Counted from the first letter of the stretch, positions 16,702 through 26,071 are shown. The stretch is DNA of 64,000 nucleotides from Pantoea dispersa (GCF_014155765.1 NZ_SCKT01000005.1:84006-148005), one strand, 5' to 3'. Numbers and translations: made by a program. The notes: generated by a model not told the origin, from the sequence alone.

Positions 16702-17403
16702 ATGATGACAACCCGCTGCGCGTCCGCATGTGGCCAGGCCGATTTCGGTTGGTTGCAGGCGCGCTATAGCTTCTCATTTGGCCACTATTTTGATCCCCAG
16801 CTGATGGGCTACGCCTCGCTGCGCGTGCTGAATCAGGAAGTGCTGGCACCTGGTGCGGCTTTTCAGCCGCGCACCTATCCGCAGGTGGATGTGCTCAACC
16901 TGGTGCTGCAGGGTGAAGCCGAATACCGCGACAGCGAAGGCAATCACCTGGTGGCGCGCGAGGGCGAAGCGATGCTGCTGTCGGCCCGCCAGGGCGTCAA
17001 TTACAGCGAACACAATATCAGCAAGGATCGCCCACTGACGCGCATGCAGCTGTGGCTGGCCGCCTGTCCGGAACGGGAAAATCCGCTGCTGCAAAAACGC
17101 GCGCTGCCGCAGCAAACCCATGTGCTGATTGCGTCACCGGATGGCGCGGACGGCAGTTTGCAGCTGCGCCAGCAGGTGTGGGTACATCAGGTCACGCTGG
17201 CACCGGGCGAGCAGTACAGTCTGGCGCTGCACGGACCGCGCGCCTATTTACAGTCGATTCACGGTGCGCTTGAGGTACGGGCCAGCAGTGCGCATCAGGA
17301 ACAGCTGCGCTGTGGTGATGGGGCGTTTGTCAGTGAAGAGGCGCAGATTACGCTGCAGGCGGAAACGCCGCTGCGCGCGCTGGTGATTGATATTCCGGTA
17401 TAA
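16702..17403 (+). CDS. yhaK: Pirin-like bicupin protein YhaK
   Basis: A 233-residue pirin/bicupin-fold protein of the cytoplasm. In E. coli it is described as a redox-sensitive protein of unknown reaction. The N-terminal half is very conserved (GWLQARYSFSFGHYFDP, VLNQEVLAPGAAFQPRTYP), and cupin 2 includes HGPRAYLQSIHG. SD GGAGG lies before two adjacent ATG codons (16702 and 16705); either could be used. It is the likely target of divergent yhaJ. Its stop overlaps the terminator that serves dolP from the other strand. Confidence 0.94.
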   Translation: MMTTRCASACGQADFGWLQARYSFSFGHYFDPQLMGYASLRVLNQEVLAPGAAFQPRTYPQVDVLNLVLQGEAEYRDSEGNHLVAREGEAMLLSARQGVNYSEHNISKDRPLTRMQLWLAACPERENPLLQKRALPQQTHVLIASPDGADGSLQLRQQVWVHQVTLAPGEQYSLALHGPRAYLQSIHGALEVRASSAHQEQLRCGDGAFVSEEAQITLQAETPLRALVIDIPV

Positions 17404-17425
17404 AAAAGGCGGCCTGCTGGCCGCC
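17402..17425 (-). terminator. Terminator for the dolP operon
   Basis: On the minus strand GGCGGCC-AGCA-GGCCGCC followed by six T. It overlaps the yhaK stop codon and lies 8 bases after the dolP stop. Confidence 0.85.
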
Positions 17426-17432
17426 TGTGGCA

Positions 17433-18005
17433 TTATTTCAGAATGGTAAAGGCGGTGGTGACGTGCTTCACGCCGCTGACACGGCTGGCGATATCCGCTG
17501 CTGCCTTCGCTTCTTCCTGCGTTACCAGACCCAGCAGGAACACTTCCCCGTTCTCAGTGGTGACTTTCACGTTGGACGATTTCACCTGATCGCTGCCCAG
17601 CAGCTGCGAGCGGATTTTGGTGGTGATCCACGTATCCGATGAAGACGTGCCAAGGCTCACTTTCTGCCCGGTGCGAATCTCGTTATACACCTCTGTCGCG
17701 CCATCAACGCCCATGGCGATCTGTTTCGCCCGGCTGGCGAGATCGGCTGACGGTGCCTGACCGGTCAGCAGTACTTTGCCCTGATACGCGGTCACGACCA
17801 CGCGCGCCTGATTTTTGATCTGCTCATCTTTTGCCAGCGCGTTAGTGACGCGCAGCTCCAGCGTGCCGTCATCAACCTGCGTGCCCACGGTACGCGGGTC
17901 GGTGGCGGTTTTGGTGGCGACCGCAGCGCCGCCGGCGACAACCGCCACGCAGCCCTGCAGCAGCATGGCGGTTAACAGAATGGCGATAGCGTTCAATGCT
18001 TTCAT
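17433..18005 (-). CDS. dolP: Outer-membrane lipoprotein DolP with two BON domains
   Basis: Division- and outer-membrane-integrity lipoprotein (formerly YraP) that localises to the inner leaflet of the outer membrane and the septum. The product is 190 residues from the ATG at 18003-18005. The lipobox LLQGC puts the acylated Cys at residue 19. Two BON domains follow: about 45-110 (LELRVTNALAKDEQI, VLLTGQAP) and 120-190 (DTWITTKIRSQLL, VFLLGLVT). It lies 14 bases downstream of diaA in the conserved lpoA-yraN-diaA-dolP order. An in-frame extension of six codons upstream overlaps the SD and is not the start. Confidence 0.96.
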   Translation of the reverse strand: MKALNAIAILLTAMLLQGCVAVVAGGAAVATKTATDPRTVGTQVDDGTLELRVTNALAKDEQIKNQARVVVTAYQGKVLLTGQAPSADLASRAKQIAMGVDGATEVYNEIRTGQKVSLGTSSSDTWITTKIRSQLLGSDQVKSSNVKVTTENGEVFLLGLVTQEEAKAAADIASRVSGVKHVTTAFTILK

Positions 18006-18019
18006 TTGAGCTCCTTCAG

Positions 18020-18607
18020 TCATTCCTGGTGTGGGAACAAGGTGTTATCAATCAAATCGCACAGGCAGTTCAGCGTCAGCATATGCATCTCCTGAATGCG
18101 TGCGCTGCGATGTGACGGAATGCGAATTTCCACATCGTGCGGACCGAGCAGGCCCGCCAGCTCACCGCCGTCATGGCCGGTCAGCGCGACGATAGTCATA
18201 TCGCGGGTAACCGCAGCTTCCACCGCTTTAACAATATCGCGGGTGTTGCCACGGGTGGAGATGGCCAGCAGAACGTCGCCGGCCTGTCCAAGCGCACGAA
18301 CCTGCTTGGCATAAATTTCGTCGTGCAGACGGTCGTTACCGATTGCCGTCAGCATCACATTGTCCGCACTCAGCGCCAGCGCCGGCAGGCTGGGACGCTC
18401 GGTCTCAAAACGGTTAATCATGCTGGCGGCAAAATGCTGGGCGTTAGCCGCGGAGGCGCCGTTACCGCAGCTGAGGATTTTGTTGCCGTTCAGCAGTGAC
18501 TGCACCAGCGTCATCGCGGCGCGGGAAATCGCATCTGGCAGCGCTTCGGCTGCGGCGATTTGCGTCTGAATACTTTCGGTAAAACACGCTTTAATTCTGT
18601 CCTGCAC
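18020..18607 (-). CDS. diaA: DnaA initiator-associating protein DiaA
   Basis: A SIS-domain protein that binds DnaA and promotes timely replication initiation at oriC. The product is 195 residues from a GTG at 18605-18607 ([14 protein letters not shown]); the E. coli start aligns here, so the longer in-frame N-terminus is rejected. The SIS signature [16 protein letters not shown] and [10 protein letters not shown] are intact. The gene sits between yraN and dolP in the usual operon. Confidence 0.95.
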   Translation of the reverse strand: MQDRIKACFTESIQTQIAAAEALPDAISRAAMTLVQSLLNGNKILSCGNGASAANAQHFAASMINRFETERPSLPALALSADNVMLTAIGNDRLHDEIYAKQVRALGQAGDVLLAISTRGNTRDIVKAVEAAVTRDMTIVALTGHDGGELAGLLGPHDVEIRIPSHRSARIQEMHMLTLNCLCDLIDNTLFPHQE

Positions 18608-18621
18608 AAGACCACCTGGTT

Positions 18622-19017
18622 CTATCCATCCGCACGAAAGGCATCGGCCAGCCACACCAGTTCGCGCCCGGTGATGGCGATGATGTCAAAACGGCAATTC
18701 ACCGTATCAAAACTGCCGCCGCGTGCCAGCAACCACAGCGCAGCGGTACGCAGCAGCTTTTGTTGTTTCTGGCGCGTCACGCTGGCAGCCGCGCCGCCAA
18801 AACGTGCATCGCGCCGATAGCGCACTTCAACAAACACCCAGCAATCCGCGTCGCGCATAATCAGGTCGATTTCCCCGCTGCGGCAGCGCACATTGCTGGC
18901 TTCCCACTGCAGTCCGGCGCGCTCAAGGTAGCGACGCGCCTGCTGCTCCTGCTCAGCGCCGAGGCGCTGGCGGTTTACTGCACCGGAACGATTTGTCCCT
19001 GACGATACTGGTTCCAT
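18622..19017 (-). CDS. yraN: YraN, UPF0102 endonuclease-like protein
   Basis: A 131-residue protein of UPF0102, a predicted Holliday-junction-resolvase/restriction-endonuclease-like fold. Its core motif is visible: GEIDLIMRD, then VFVEVRYR, and the basic [11 protein letters not shown] helix. The E...D...ExR arrangement is that of the PD-(D/E)xK superfamily. The biological role is unknown. The chosen ATG (19015-19017) lies inside the 3' end of lpoA, a 43-base overlap that suggests coupled translation. Confidence 0.92.
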   Translation of the reverse strand: MEPVSSGTNRSGAVNRQRLGAEQEQQARRYLERAGLQWEASNVRCRSGEIDLIMRDADCWVFVEVRYRRDARFGGAAASVTRQKQQKLLRTAALWLLARGGSFDTVNCRFDIIAITGRELVWLADAFRADG

Positions 19018-21014
19018 GCCAACTTCCTGTTGATCACGCAATCCGTGTCGGCGCTCAGCTTGCCGGTATTGCCATCAATGGCGAAGCCCGGTACCTGACG
19101 CATCTGGTTAAACTGGTTCGCCAGCGTCCAGGCATCAATGCCCATCGCATAGAGGCGTACCAGCGAATAGTCGTTGTTGAAACTGCGCGCCGCCTGCTGC
19201 ATCAGGCCAGGATTGGCGCCGGACAGCAGCGGAATATCGCTGAACTGCAGGCCATCCATCTCCAGCCGGAAGTCCGGACCGGCACCGGCCTGCGCGCTGC
19301 GCGAGCTGGCATACAGGGCGATGTTATTGCGGCTGCTGGTGCGCATGGCAATCATCGGCTTGATCAGCTGCAGTTCGTCCTGAGTGGCAATAATGTAAAC
19401 CGCATCAACGCTGCCGCTGCTGCTCTCAGGTGCCGGAGTGCTGGTCTGCGGTGCCGGAATCGTCAGACCGGCAACCGCCACGCCCTGCGGCTGGTCCGGC
19501 TGTACCGTCAGCGGCGTGCCGCTCAGTGCAATACCGGCGCCGCTGTTGATGCCCTGTTTCAGCTCGCCCACGCCGCCGAAACGCTGCTGCAGCACGGTTG
19601 TGCCGCCCAACTTCTGCCACTCCTGCGCAAACGCTTTGCCCACGCGGTCGCCATAGCTGCTGCGCGGCATCAGCAGCAACGGCTGGCGTTTGCCCTGATC
19701 CCAGATATGGTGCGCGGCATCGCGCGCTTCGTCTTCAGGAGAAAGCGCAAAATAGCAAATATTCGGATGGTTCTGGATCTGCTCTGGTTCGTTGAGCGCC
19801 AGCACGTTCAGCGGTGTCTGGCTGTTGGCGACCTGTTCCACGTTATTTTTCAGCAGCGGACCAACCACCAGGGTGGCACCATCCTGCTGCGCCTGCTGCA
19901 TCACCTGAGCAATCGGGTGGCTGCTGGTGTCATACACTTTCACCTGGGCGCTGCTGGCAGGCTGCGCGACGGCTGGCTGTGCGGCGGGCTGCTGCGGCTG
20001 TGCGCTGTCTGACGGCGTGATGGCCGCGGCCGACGGACTGACCACCGCGTTGGCATCGCCATTGGCTGGCGTTGCCGTGCTGGCGGGCTGTTGCGTGGAG
20101 GCGCTGGCATCGCTGCTGGCCGGTGCGGCAGGGGCTGCCGGCGCAGTCAGCACACCGTTTTTCGCATCGTTAAAGCCTTTCTGGATGGCACTGGCGAACA
20201 CCTGCGCCTGACCATTAAGCGGCAGCAGCAGCGCGATTGTGCTGGTCGAGGCTTTAGTGAAGTTCTGCACCTGGCTGAGCTGGGTCGGCAGGGTTTTCGC
20301 GCCGGGGTTTTGCGGATAGCGCGTCTGCCAGTCGCTAATGGCGGCTTTCAGCATCTGGGCATCCTGGCTGTTGGCGTGCCAGGTATTCAGCAGGTCAAGC
20401 CAGCCCTGCAGCGTATTTTCGTCGGCGTTGATCACCACGCTGTTGAGCTGATCCTGGGTAAGCTGGGTCAGCGCCTGCCAGGTGGCGTCAATATTGCTCT
20501 GGTGATCGGCGCCTTTCAGCAGCGGTTCCTGAGCAATATAGGCGCGCAGCAGCGCGAGCGACGGACGATTTTGCGCAGCGGCAATCTGCAGCGCGTAGTA
20601 GCGCACCTGCTGATCCTGCGACAGGTCAGCGGCTTTTATCTGTCCCAGCAACTGCTGAGCACCGTTGAAATCCTGCTGGGCAATTTGCAGCTGGGCGCGC
20701 AGCAGCAGCAGTTCCTGCTGTTGCACGTCAGAGAGCTGCTGTGGCAGCTGGCCGAGCTGATTTTGCGCCTGCGGATACTTTCCTTCCTTCAGCAGGGCAC
20801 GGATGGCAAGTAATTGCCAGTCGGTCTTGCTATCATCGCTGCTTTGCTGCACCTGTTGCAGATAATAGTCAGAGCGGCCCGTGGCAGGACCCTGCACGTT
20901 TACGCTTGAGGTTTGCTGCGGTCCCTGGCCGCTACAGGCGGCCAGAATCAGGCCCGCGAGCAAAACAGGGACCAGGCGTCCTGCTTTATGACGTACGACT
21001 TTCGAAGGAAGCAT
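18975..21014 (-). CDS. lpoA: Penicillin-binding protein 1A activator lipoprotein LpoA
   Basis: Outer-membrane lipoprotein that spans the periplasm and activates PBP1A transpeptidase. The product is 679 residues from the ATG at 21012-21014 ([10 protein letters not shown]); the lipobox LILAAC gives the acylated Cys27. The N-terminal TPR-like domain (to about 285) is followed by a low-complexity Ala/Pro/Gln/Ser linker (about 310-380) and a periplasmic-binding-protein-like C-terminal domain with [17 protein letters not shown] and GPLLKNNVE. The linker is longer and more Ala/Gln-rich than I recall for E. coli. It is divergent from rsmI with a 62-bp spacer. Confidence 0.96.
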   Translation of the reverse strand: MLPSKVVRHKAGRLVPVLLAGLILAACSGQGPQQTSSVNVQGPATGRSDYYLQQVQQSSDDSKTDWQLLAIRALLKEGKYPQAQNQLGQLPQQLSDVQQQELLLLRAQLQIAQQDFNGAQQLLGQIKAADLSQDQQVRYYALQIAAAQNRPSLALLRAYIAQEPLLKGADHQSNIDATWQALTQLTQDQLNSVVINADENTLQGWLDLLNTWHANSQDAQMLKAAISDWQTRYPQNPGAKTLPTQLSQVQNFTKASTSTIALLLPLNGQAQVFASAIQKGFNDAKNGVLTAPAAPAAPASSDASASTQQPASTATPANGDANAVVSPSAAAITPSDSAQPQQPAAQPAVAQPASSAQVKVYDTSSHPIAQVMQQAQQDGATLVVGPLLKNNVEQVANSQTPLNVLALNEPEQIQNHPNICYFALSPEDEARDAAHHIWDQGKRQPLLLMPRSSYGDRVGKAFAQEWQKLGGTTVLQQRFGGVGELKQGINSGAGIALSGTPLTVQPDQPQGVAVAGLTIPAPQTSTPAPESSSGSVDAVYIIATQDELQLIKPMIAMRTSSRNNIALYASSRSAQAGAGPDFRLEMDGLQFSDIPLLSGANPGLMQQAARSFNNDYSLVRLYAMGIDAWTLANQFNQMRQVPGFAIDGNTGKLSADTDCVINRKLAWNQYRQGQIVPVQ

Positions 21015-21076
21015 ACTGTATCCAGTGATGTTTTTTTCAAGATGCTCAATATTAAATCGGCAATTCGGATGAAACA

Positions 21077-21940
21077 ATGAAACAACTCGATCGGGCAGAG
21101 ATTTCTGCCAGCACGCTCTATATCGTTCCTACCCCGATCGGTAACCTGGGTGATATCACGCAGCGTGCGCTGACGGTGCTTGCGAGCGTCGATCTGGTCG
21201 CTGCGGAAGATACACGTCATACCGGGCTGTTGCTACAACATTTCGCCATCAATGCGCGACTGTTCGCACTTCACGACCATAACGAACAGCAGAAGGCCGA
21301 CGTGCTGTTAGCGAAGCTGCAGGAGGGCCAGAGCATTGCGCTGGTTTCCGATGCGGGCACGCCGTTAATCAACGATCCGGGCTACCATCTGGTGCGTCGT
21401 TGCCGCGAGGCCGGGGTGCGCGTGGTGCCGTTGCCCGGTGCCTGCGCGGCGATCACAGCATTGAGCGCGGCGGGATTACCGTCCGATCGTTTCTGTTACG
21501 AAGGGTTTCTGCCGGCCAAAAGTAAAGGGCGTTGCGATGCGCTGCGTGCCCTGAGTGATGAGCCGCGCACGCTGATTTTCTACGAATCGACCCATCGCGT
21601 GCTGGATACGCTACAGGATATGGTCAGCGTATGGGGCGCGACGCGCTACGTGGTGCTGGCACGTGAGCTGACCAAAACCTGGGAGTCATTGTACGGTGCG
21701 CCGGTGGGTGAATTGCTGGCATGGGTGCAGGCGGATGAGAATCGCCGCAAGGGCGAGATGGTGCTGATTGTCGAAGGCCATAAAGCGGATGAAGAGACGC
21801 TGCCGGCAGAGGCGCTGCGCACGCTGGCGCTGCTGCAGGCTGAGCTGCCGCTGAAAAAGGCGGCAGCGCTGACGGCGGAAATTCATGGGGTTAAGAAAAA
21901 CGCCCTGTACAAGTATGCGCTGGAGCAGCAAGAGGCGTGA
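21077..21940 (+). CDS. rsmI: 16S rRNA (cytidine1402-2'-O)-methyltransferase
   Basis: SAM-dependent methyltransferase that places the 2'-O-methyl of m4Cm1402 in the 16S rRNA decoding centre. The product is 287 residues with the tetrapyrrole-methylase-type fold: [25 protein letters not shown], the SAM loop [14 protein letters not shown], and [20 protein letters not shown]. The C-terminal RsmI HTH-like part ([17 protein letters not shown]) is present. It is divergent from lpoA; the rnpB promoter lies over its stop codon. Confidence 0.96.
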   Translation: MKQLDRAEISASTLYIVPTPIGNLGDITQRALTVLASVDLVAAEDTRHTGLLLQHFAINARLFALHDHNEQQKADVLLAKLQEGQSIALVSDAGTPLINDPGYHLVRRCREAGVRVVPLPGACAAITALSAAGLPSDRFCYEGFLPAKSKGRCDALRALSDEPRTLIFYESTHRVLDTLQDMVSVWGATRYVVLARELTKTWESLYGAPVGELLAWVQADENRRKGEMVLIVEGHKADEETLPAEALRTLALLQAELPLKKAAALTAEIHGVKKNALYKYALEQQEA

Positions 21941-21965
21941 CAAACGCGGGCGGATCGCCTATTAT
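21937..21965 (+). promoter_or_regulatory. rnpB promoter
   Basis: GTGACA (21937-21942), a 17-bp spacer and TATTAT (21960-21965), with the RNA 5' end predicted 9 bases further at 21974. The -35 box overlaps the rsmI stop codon. Confidence 0.75.
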
Positions 21966-21973
21966 CCCGCGCC

Positions 21974-22350
<377 letters not shown>

Positions 22351-22358
22351 TTTTTATA

Positions 22359-22398
22359 AAGACGCCCGCAGGTGAGAATCTGCGGGCGTCTTGTTTTT
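22359..22398 (+). terminator. Terminator after rnpB
   Basis: Perfect 13-bp stem AAGACGCCCGCAG-N8-CTGCGGGCGTCTT followed by GTTTTT, 8 bases after the mature RNA end. A very strong rho-independent terminator. Confidence 0.92.
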
Positions 22399-22416
22399 GG
22401 GGGAGGGTGCGTGCTG

Positions 22417-22454
22417 CCCCTCATCCTAACCTTCTCCCGCAAGCGGGAGAAGGG
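22417..22454. repeat. REP-like element
   Basis: CCCCTCATCCTAACC followed by the hairpin TTCTCCCGC-AA-GCGGGAGAA. It is the same family as the elements at 5051-5208 and 15448-15649. Confidence 0.7.
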
Positions 22455-22503
22455 ACCGATTGTGCGTGGGATGAGTTGAGTATTCGGCCTCCAACACCAC
22501 ACT

Positions 22504-22639
22504 TAACTATTCCCTCTCCCCGTGGGAGAGGGTTAGGGTGAGGGCAGAAAACCGCACGTAGCCAGAAAATCGCACCTAACTATTCCCTCTCCCCGTGGGA
22601 GAGGGTTAGGGTGAGGGCAGAAAACCGCACGTAGCCAGA
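22504..22639. repeat. Tandem duplication of a 63-bp REP-containing unit
   Basis: Bases 22504-22566 and 22577-22639 are identical over 63 bp, offset by 73 bp. Each carries the hairpin CCCTCTCCC-CGT-GGGAGAGGG and the tail TTAGGGTGAGGGCAGAAAACCGCACGTAGCCAGA. The exact identity implies a recent duplication. No gene lies between 22399 and 22793. Confidence 0.85.
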
Positions 22640-22793
22640 TAAAACAGCACAAAACCCCCATTTCTCTGCGTAAAGAAACGCAAATCCGCAAAAACATTCT
22701 TTTCCCTGTGCCAGAATAGGCGCGTGTTCAACTACTGAGGACAATTTTTCATCCACACCGGGAAAAGCAACAACGTGGATAAGTTGTAAAATT

Positions 22794-22892
22794 ATGGATA
22801 ACCATTTCGTTACACTTTACGTATTAACCTCTTCACCCACCTGCGTTTTCTCCTGCTCACTAAGCGATCGGCACTGGCGCTTCGCGCTGTAG
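22794..22892 (+). CDS. Candidate 32-residue leader peptide upstream of mdtJI
   Basis: A short ORF (ATG at 22794, TAG at 22890-22892) in the 5' leader of mdtJ. The sequence begins MDNHFVTLYVLTSS and ends SDRHWRFAL. The ribosome site is weak. Its stop lies 3 bases before TTTCTCTCC, which is exactly complementary to the mdtJ Shine-Dalgarno region, so translation of this ORF could decide whether the mdtJ start is sequestered. E. coli mdtJI is reported to carry a spermidine-responsive upstream ORF (mdtU); I infer this is its counterpart but could not compare sequences. Confidence 0.5.
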   Translation: MDNHFVTLYVLTSSPTCVFSCSLSDRHWRFAL

Positions 22893-22895
22893 TTT

Positions 22896-22982
22896 TTTCT
22901 CTCCTTGTTAGCTTTTTATCTTTTTCAGCTATCACGCTGCTGTTTGCGCGTGGATGGCGTTTATTTCTCACAGGAGAGAAAT
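22896..22982 (+). promoter_or_regulatory. mdtJ leader with alternative anti-Shine-Dalgarno pairings
   Basis: TTTCTCTCC (22896-22904) is perfectly complementary to GGAGAGAAA (22973-22981), which is the mdtJ ribosome binding site. A second, local helix is possible: ATTTCTC (22963-22969) with GAGAAAT (22976-22982). The two pairings exclude each other, as in a translational switch. The intervening sequence is U-rich. Confidence 0.55.
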
Positions 22983-22983
22983 C

Positions 22984-23334
22984 ATGCTGTACTGGATTTT
23001 ATTAGCGTTAGCGATTGCTGCCGAAATTACAGGCACCGTGTCAATGAAATGGGCCAGCGTCAATGGCGGCAGCGCCGGCTATATTTTTATGCTGTTGATG
23101 ATCGCCCTGTCATACATCTTCCTCACCTTTGCCGTTAAACGTATTGCCCTTGGCGTGGCTTATGCCATGTGGGAAGGCGTCGGTATTCTGTTTATCACCC
23201 TGTTCAGCGTGATGCTGTTTGACGAGGCGCTGTCAGTGATGAAGGCGGCGGGTTTGATCACGCTGATCGCGGGTATCGCGCTGATCAAAGCAGGGACATT
23301 CAGCCGTAAGGAGCTGCGTCATGACCACGCTTAA
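22984..23334 (+). CDS. mdtJ: Spermidine export SMR protein MdtJ
   Basis: One half of the heterodimeric small multidrug resistance pump MdtJI, which exports spermidine across the inner membrane. The product is 116 residues from the ATG at 22984 behind GGAGAG, with four membrane helices. The essential SMR glutamate is in [13 protein letters not shown] (TM1). [24 protein letters not shown] is closely E. coli-like. It overlaps mdtI by 14 bases. The long leader before it suggests translational control. Confidence 0.95.
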   Translation: MLYWILLALAIAAEITGTVSMKWASVNGGSAGYIFMLLMIALSYIFLTFAVKRIALGVAYAMWEGVGILFITLFSVMLFDEALSVMKAAGLITLIAGIALIKAGTFSRKELRHDHA

Positions 23335-23650
23335 CGTCGTGCATCTGGCCTGGCTGGCACTGGCCATCGTGCTGGAAATTGTGGCGAACATCGCGCTGAA
23401 ATACGCCAACGGCTTCCGCCGTCCGCTGTATGGCGTGATATCGCTGGTGGCTGTCCTGGCGGCATTCAGTGCCCTGTCGCAGGCAGTGAAGGGGATCGAT
23501 CTCTCGGTGGCCTACGCTTTATGGGGCGGTTTCGGTCTGGTGGCGACCGTAGCGGCAGGCTGGATCCTGTTCGGACAACGCCTGAACACCCGCGGCTGGC
23601 TGGGCGTGGCACTGCTGCTGGCCGGGATGGTGTTGATCAAATTTGCCTGA
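23321..23650 (+). CDS. mdtI: Spermidine export SMR protein MdtI
   Basis: Partner of MdtJ. The product is 109 residues, four membrane helices, with the SMR glutamate in [18 protein letters not shown] and a nearly invariant middle segment ([19 protein letters not shown]). The ATG at 23321 lies inside mdtJ, so the two are translated together, as expected for an obligate heterodimer. It is followed by a large hairpin before the convergent yqjG. Confidence 0.95.
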   Translation: MTTLNVVHLAWLALAIVLEIVANIALKYANGFRRPLYGVISLVAVLAAFSALSQAVKGIDLSVAYALWGGFGLVATVAAGWILFGQRLNTRGWLGVALLLAGMVLIKFA

Positions 23651-23663
23651 GGCAGCGCAATAC

Positions 23664-23705
23664 TGCCTGCCTTCCTTTCCCAATGGTGGGAGAGAAGGGC
23701 AGGCA
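23664..23705. terminator. Bidirectional hairpin between mdtI and yqjG
   Basis: Long imperfect stem: TGCCTGCCTTCCTTTCCCA against TGGGAGAGAAGGGCAGGCA, loop ATGG. It lies between two convergent genes and may serve both; it also resembles a diverged member of the REP-like family. There is no clear T-tract. Confidence 0.5.
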
Positions 23706-23720
23706 TGTGTAAGCCAGCCG

Positions 23721-24695
23721 TTAACCGCGGCCGTGCGGCTCATCCCAGTCAAAAGCCGGTCCCAGCGAAATAACGCCGTTCGGATTGATGGTCTTGTGGC
23801 TGCAGTAGTAGTGATGGCGGATGTGCGGCAGGTTTACCGTATCGGCAATGCCCGGCATCTGATAAATATCGCGCAGGAAGCCGTTCAGGTTACGGTAATC
23901 GCTGATGCGATGACGATCGCACTTAAAGTGGGTCACGTAGACCGGGTCAAAGCGCACCAGCGTGGTCCACAGGCGCAGATCGGCTTCGGTGAGGCGATCG
24001 CCGGTCAGATAGCGATGCTGACCCAGAATCTGCTCCAGCCGTGCCAGCGCATGGAACAGCGCGGTTACGGCTTCATCATAAGCCGACTGTGACGTGGCAA
24101 ATCCGCTTTTGTAGACGCCGTTATTGACGGTGTCATAAATCCAGCCGTTGAGTTCGTCGATCTTGTCACGCAGCTCGGGCGGGTAGTAATCGCCGGCGCG
24201 AGCGCCCTGCGCGTCGAAGGCGCTGTTGAACATACGGATGATATCGGCGGATTCATTACTGACGATAGTGTGCTGCTTTTTATCCCACAGCACCGGCACG
24301 GTCACGCGCCCGCTGTACTGCGGATCGGCATGCAGATAGAGCTGATAGAGGAATTCGTTCTGATACAGCGAATCGCCGGTCGCGGCGGGGAAATCATCGT
24401 CGAAGGTCCAGCCGTTCTCCAGCATCAGCGGGTGCACCACTGATACCGAAATCATCTCTTCTAACCCCTTCAGCTGACGCATCAGCAGGGTGCGATGCGC
24501 CCACGGGCAGGCCAGCGAAACGTATAAATGATAACGATCGCGCTCGGCGGCAAAGCCGGCTTTCCCGGTTGGCCCGGCGCTGCCGTCTGCCGTGATCCAG
24601 TTACGCCAGACTGCTTCTGTGCGTTTGAAGCGGCCACCGGTTGACTTCGTATCGTACCAGGTGTCATGCCAGACACCGTCAATCAGTTGTCCCAT
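23721..24695 (-). CDS. yqjG: Glutathionyl-hydroquinone reductase YqjG
   Basis: An Xi-class glutathione transferase that reduces glutathionyl-hydroquinones to hydroquinones. The product is 324 residues. The catalytic Cys63 is in LACPWAHRTLLMR, as in E. coli YqjG, and the C-terminal GST helical domain with LTEADLRLWTTLVRFD is intact. It lies downstream of yqjF in the conserved yqjC-D-E-K-F-G order, but a terminator separates yqjF and yqjG, so it may have its own promoter. Confidence 0.96.
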   Translation of the reverse strand: MGQLIDGVWHDTWYDTKSTGGRFKRTEAVWRNWITADGSAGPTGKAGFAAERDRYHLYVSLACPWAHRTLLMRQLKGLEEMISVSVVHPLMLENGWTFDDDFPAATGDSLYQNEFLYQLYLHADPQYSGRVTVPVLWDKKQHTIVSNESADIIRMFNSAFDAQGARAGDYYPPELRDKIDELNGWIYDTVNNGVYKSGFATSQSAYDEAVTALFHALARLEQILGQHRYLTGDRLTEADLRLWTTLVRFDPVYVTHFKCDRHRISDYRNLNGFLRDIYQMPGIADTVNLPHIRHHYYCSHKTINPNGVISLGPAFDWDEPHGRG

Positions 24696-24706
24696 AAGCC
24701 CCCCAT

Positions 24707-24738
24707 AAAAAAAACGGGGCGAGGAAAATCCCCGCCCC
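24707..24738 (-). terminator. Terminator after yqjF
   Basis: Minus strand GGGGCG-N11-CGCCCC with a following run of eight T, located between yqjF and yqjG. Confidence 0.8.
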
Positions 24739-24776
24739 TGCTATTCAGTATATGTGCTGTTGCACGGCTTGCGTGC

Positions 24777-25187
24777 TTAGCGTGCGGTTGCTGGCATAAA
24801 GCGCTGACGAATCAGGCGGTCAATGCTGTAGGCGCCCGGACCCACCAGACCCAGCACCAGGAAACCACCGGCGATGGACAGGTTTTTCATGAACATCAGC
24901 TGGTTAACGCCTTCCGCAAAGTTGCTGTGGAACAGGAACGCGGTCAGCAGCGTGAAGCCGGCGGTGAACAGCGCGGTGAAGCGCGTCAGGAAGCCGAACA
25001 GAATCGCCAGGCCGCCGCCCAGTTCCAGCAGAATCACCAGCGGCAGCAGGAAGCCGGGCACGCCCATCGCCTGCATGTACTGTGCGGTGCCCGCATAGGC
25101 GGTGATTTTGCCCCAGCCGGCAGTAATAAACAGGATGGTCATTAATACGCGTGCCAGCAGCAGGCCTGAGTCTTCGAATTTTTTCAT
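24777..25187 (-). CDS. yqjF: DoxX family membrane protein YqjF
   Basis: A 136-residue inner-membrane protein of the DoxX family with four helices. LFITAGWGKI, AMGVPGFLLPLVILLELGGGLAILFGF and FHSNFAEGVNQLMFMKNL are close to E. coli YqjF. The second of two adjacent ATG codons is chosen for its distance from GGAG. The function is unknown; E. coli yqjF responds to dinitrotoluene-derived aromatics through YhaJ, and yhaJ is also in this window (knowledge from E. coli). Confidence 0.93.
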   Translation of the reverse strand: MKKFEDSGLLLARVLMTILFITAGWGKITAYAGTAQYMQAMGVPGFLLPLVILLELGGGLAILFGFLTRFTALFTAGFTLLTAFLFHSNFAEGVNQLMFMKNLSIAGGFLVLGLVGPGAYSIDRLIRQRFMPATAR

Positions 25188-25393
25188 CATTTACTCCAAC
25201 AAGGTTTTTGGCGCAGGTTGTTGGCCTGCGGGGTTATTTTCCCTTTAAACCGCGTTAAACAGTTCGTCGGGCTGATGGAGGGAGATGATAGTCGCGCGCA
25301 GCAATAGTTGTAAGCGAGATAAACTGTCGATGTTATTCAGGAATTCTGAAGGAGGAAAACCGAACCTTTTCGATCCGGTTTAAAGTGGGGAAG

Positions 25394-25678
25394 TTAGCGT
25401 GGCGGCATCGCCGATTTGATCATGCGCCAGGTGCTCCACAGGCCGAGTCCGCGTTTGGCCCAGCGCATGATGCGGTTGGGGCTGCGGATCGACCAGATGG
25501 CGAGCGCGCTGCTGCCAATCGCCAGATAGCGGCGCAGGCTGAGAAACGTCAGCCAGCCGCGATCGTACTGCGCGGTGCTTTCCAGCCAGTCGCGGCGCGC
25601 AGCGCTGAGATCCAGCCGTTGCTGCTGTACCTGATTAAGCAATTCATGAATGCGTGCTTCACGTTCACGCTGACTCAT
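25394..25678 (-). CDS. yqjK: YqjK-like protein
   Basis: A 94-residue basic protein with an N-terminal helical segment (REREARIHELLNQVQQQRLDLSAARRDWLE) and one hydrophobic stretch (FLSLRRYLAIGSSALAIWSI). This matches the YqjK family by position and pattern. It overlaps yqjE by 4 bases (ATGA), so the two are coupled. The function is unknown; it probably belongs with the YqjD/YqjE membrane proteins. Confidence 0.88.
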   Translation of the reverse strand: MSQREREARIHELLNQVQQQRLDLSAARRDWLESTAQYDRGWLTFLSLRRYLAIGSSALAIWSIRSPNRIMRWAKRGLGLWSTWRMIKSAMPPR

Positions 25679-26070
25679 GAGCGATGCTCCTCGAGTAAGG
25701 TGCGATCGGTGTCCAGCTCTTTGCGCGTATGGCGCAACAGCGTGGACTGCCGGGATTTACGCAACGTCCACAAACCAAAAATCAGCGCCAGCGCGAATAG
25801 CACGCCGGTGGTGATGGCAATCGCCATCAGCCGGTACTGCGCATCCACCGCCCAGATAATCAGCACCATCAGGCTCATCAATCCGAAAGCGGTAAACAGC
25901 ATGGTCAGGCCTATCATGATCAGCATCTGGATCAGATTGGCTTTTTCCTCTTCCAGCTCGGCAACGGCCAGCCGCACGCGTGTCTCGACCATGCCAACCA
26001 GCGTTGTCACCACGCGCTGACCTACATTGAAGACCCCTTTGCCTGGGCCGTGGCTCTGATTCTCGCTCAT
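25675..26070 (-). CDS. yqjE: YqjE, phage-holin-like inner-membrane protein
   Basis: A 131-residue protein of the holin-X/YqjE family with two long hydrophobic hairpin helices (LIQMLIMIGLTMLFTAFGLMSLMVLIIWAV and LMAIAITTGVLFALALIFGL) and a charged C-terminus. It is coupled to yqjK by overlap and follows yqjD by one base. In E. coli the yqjCDEK genes are sigmaS-linked; the role of YqjE is unknown. Confidence 0.92.
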   Translation of the reverse strand: MSENQSHGPGKGVFNVGQRVVTTLVGMVETRVRLAVAELEEEKANLIQMLIMIGLTMLFTAFGLMSLMVLIIWAVDAQYRLMAIAITTGVLFALALIFGLWTLRKSRQSTLLRHTRKELDTDRTLLEEHRS

Positions 26071-26071
26071 A

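Noticed and set aside
22504-22639. CRISPR-like repeated units
   Set aside because: Only two copies, no spacer of regular size, and the repeat itself is a REP-type hairpin with a shared tail; no cas genes.
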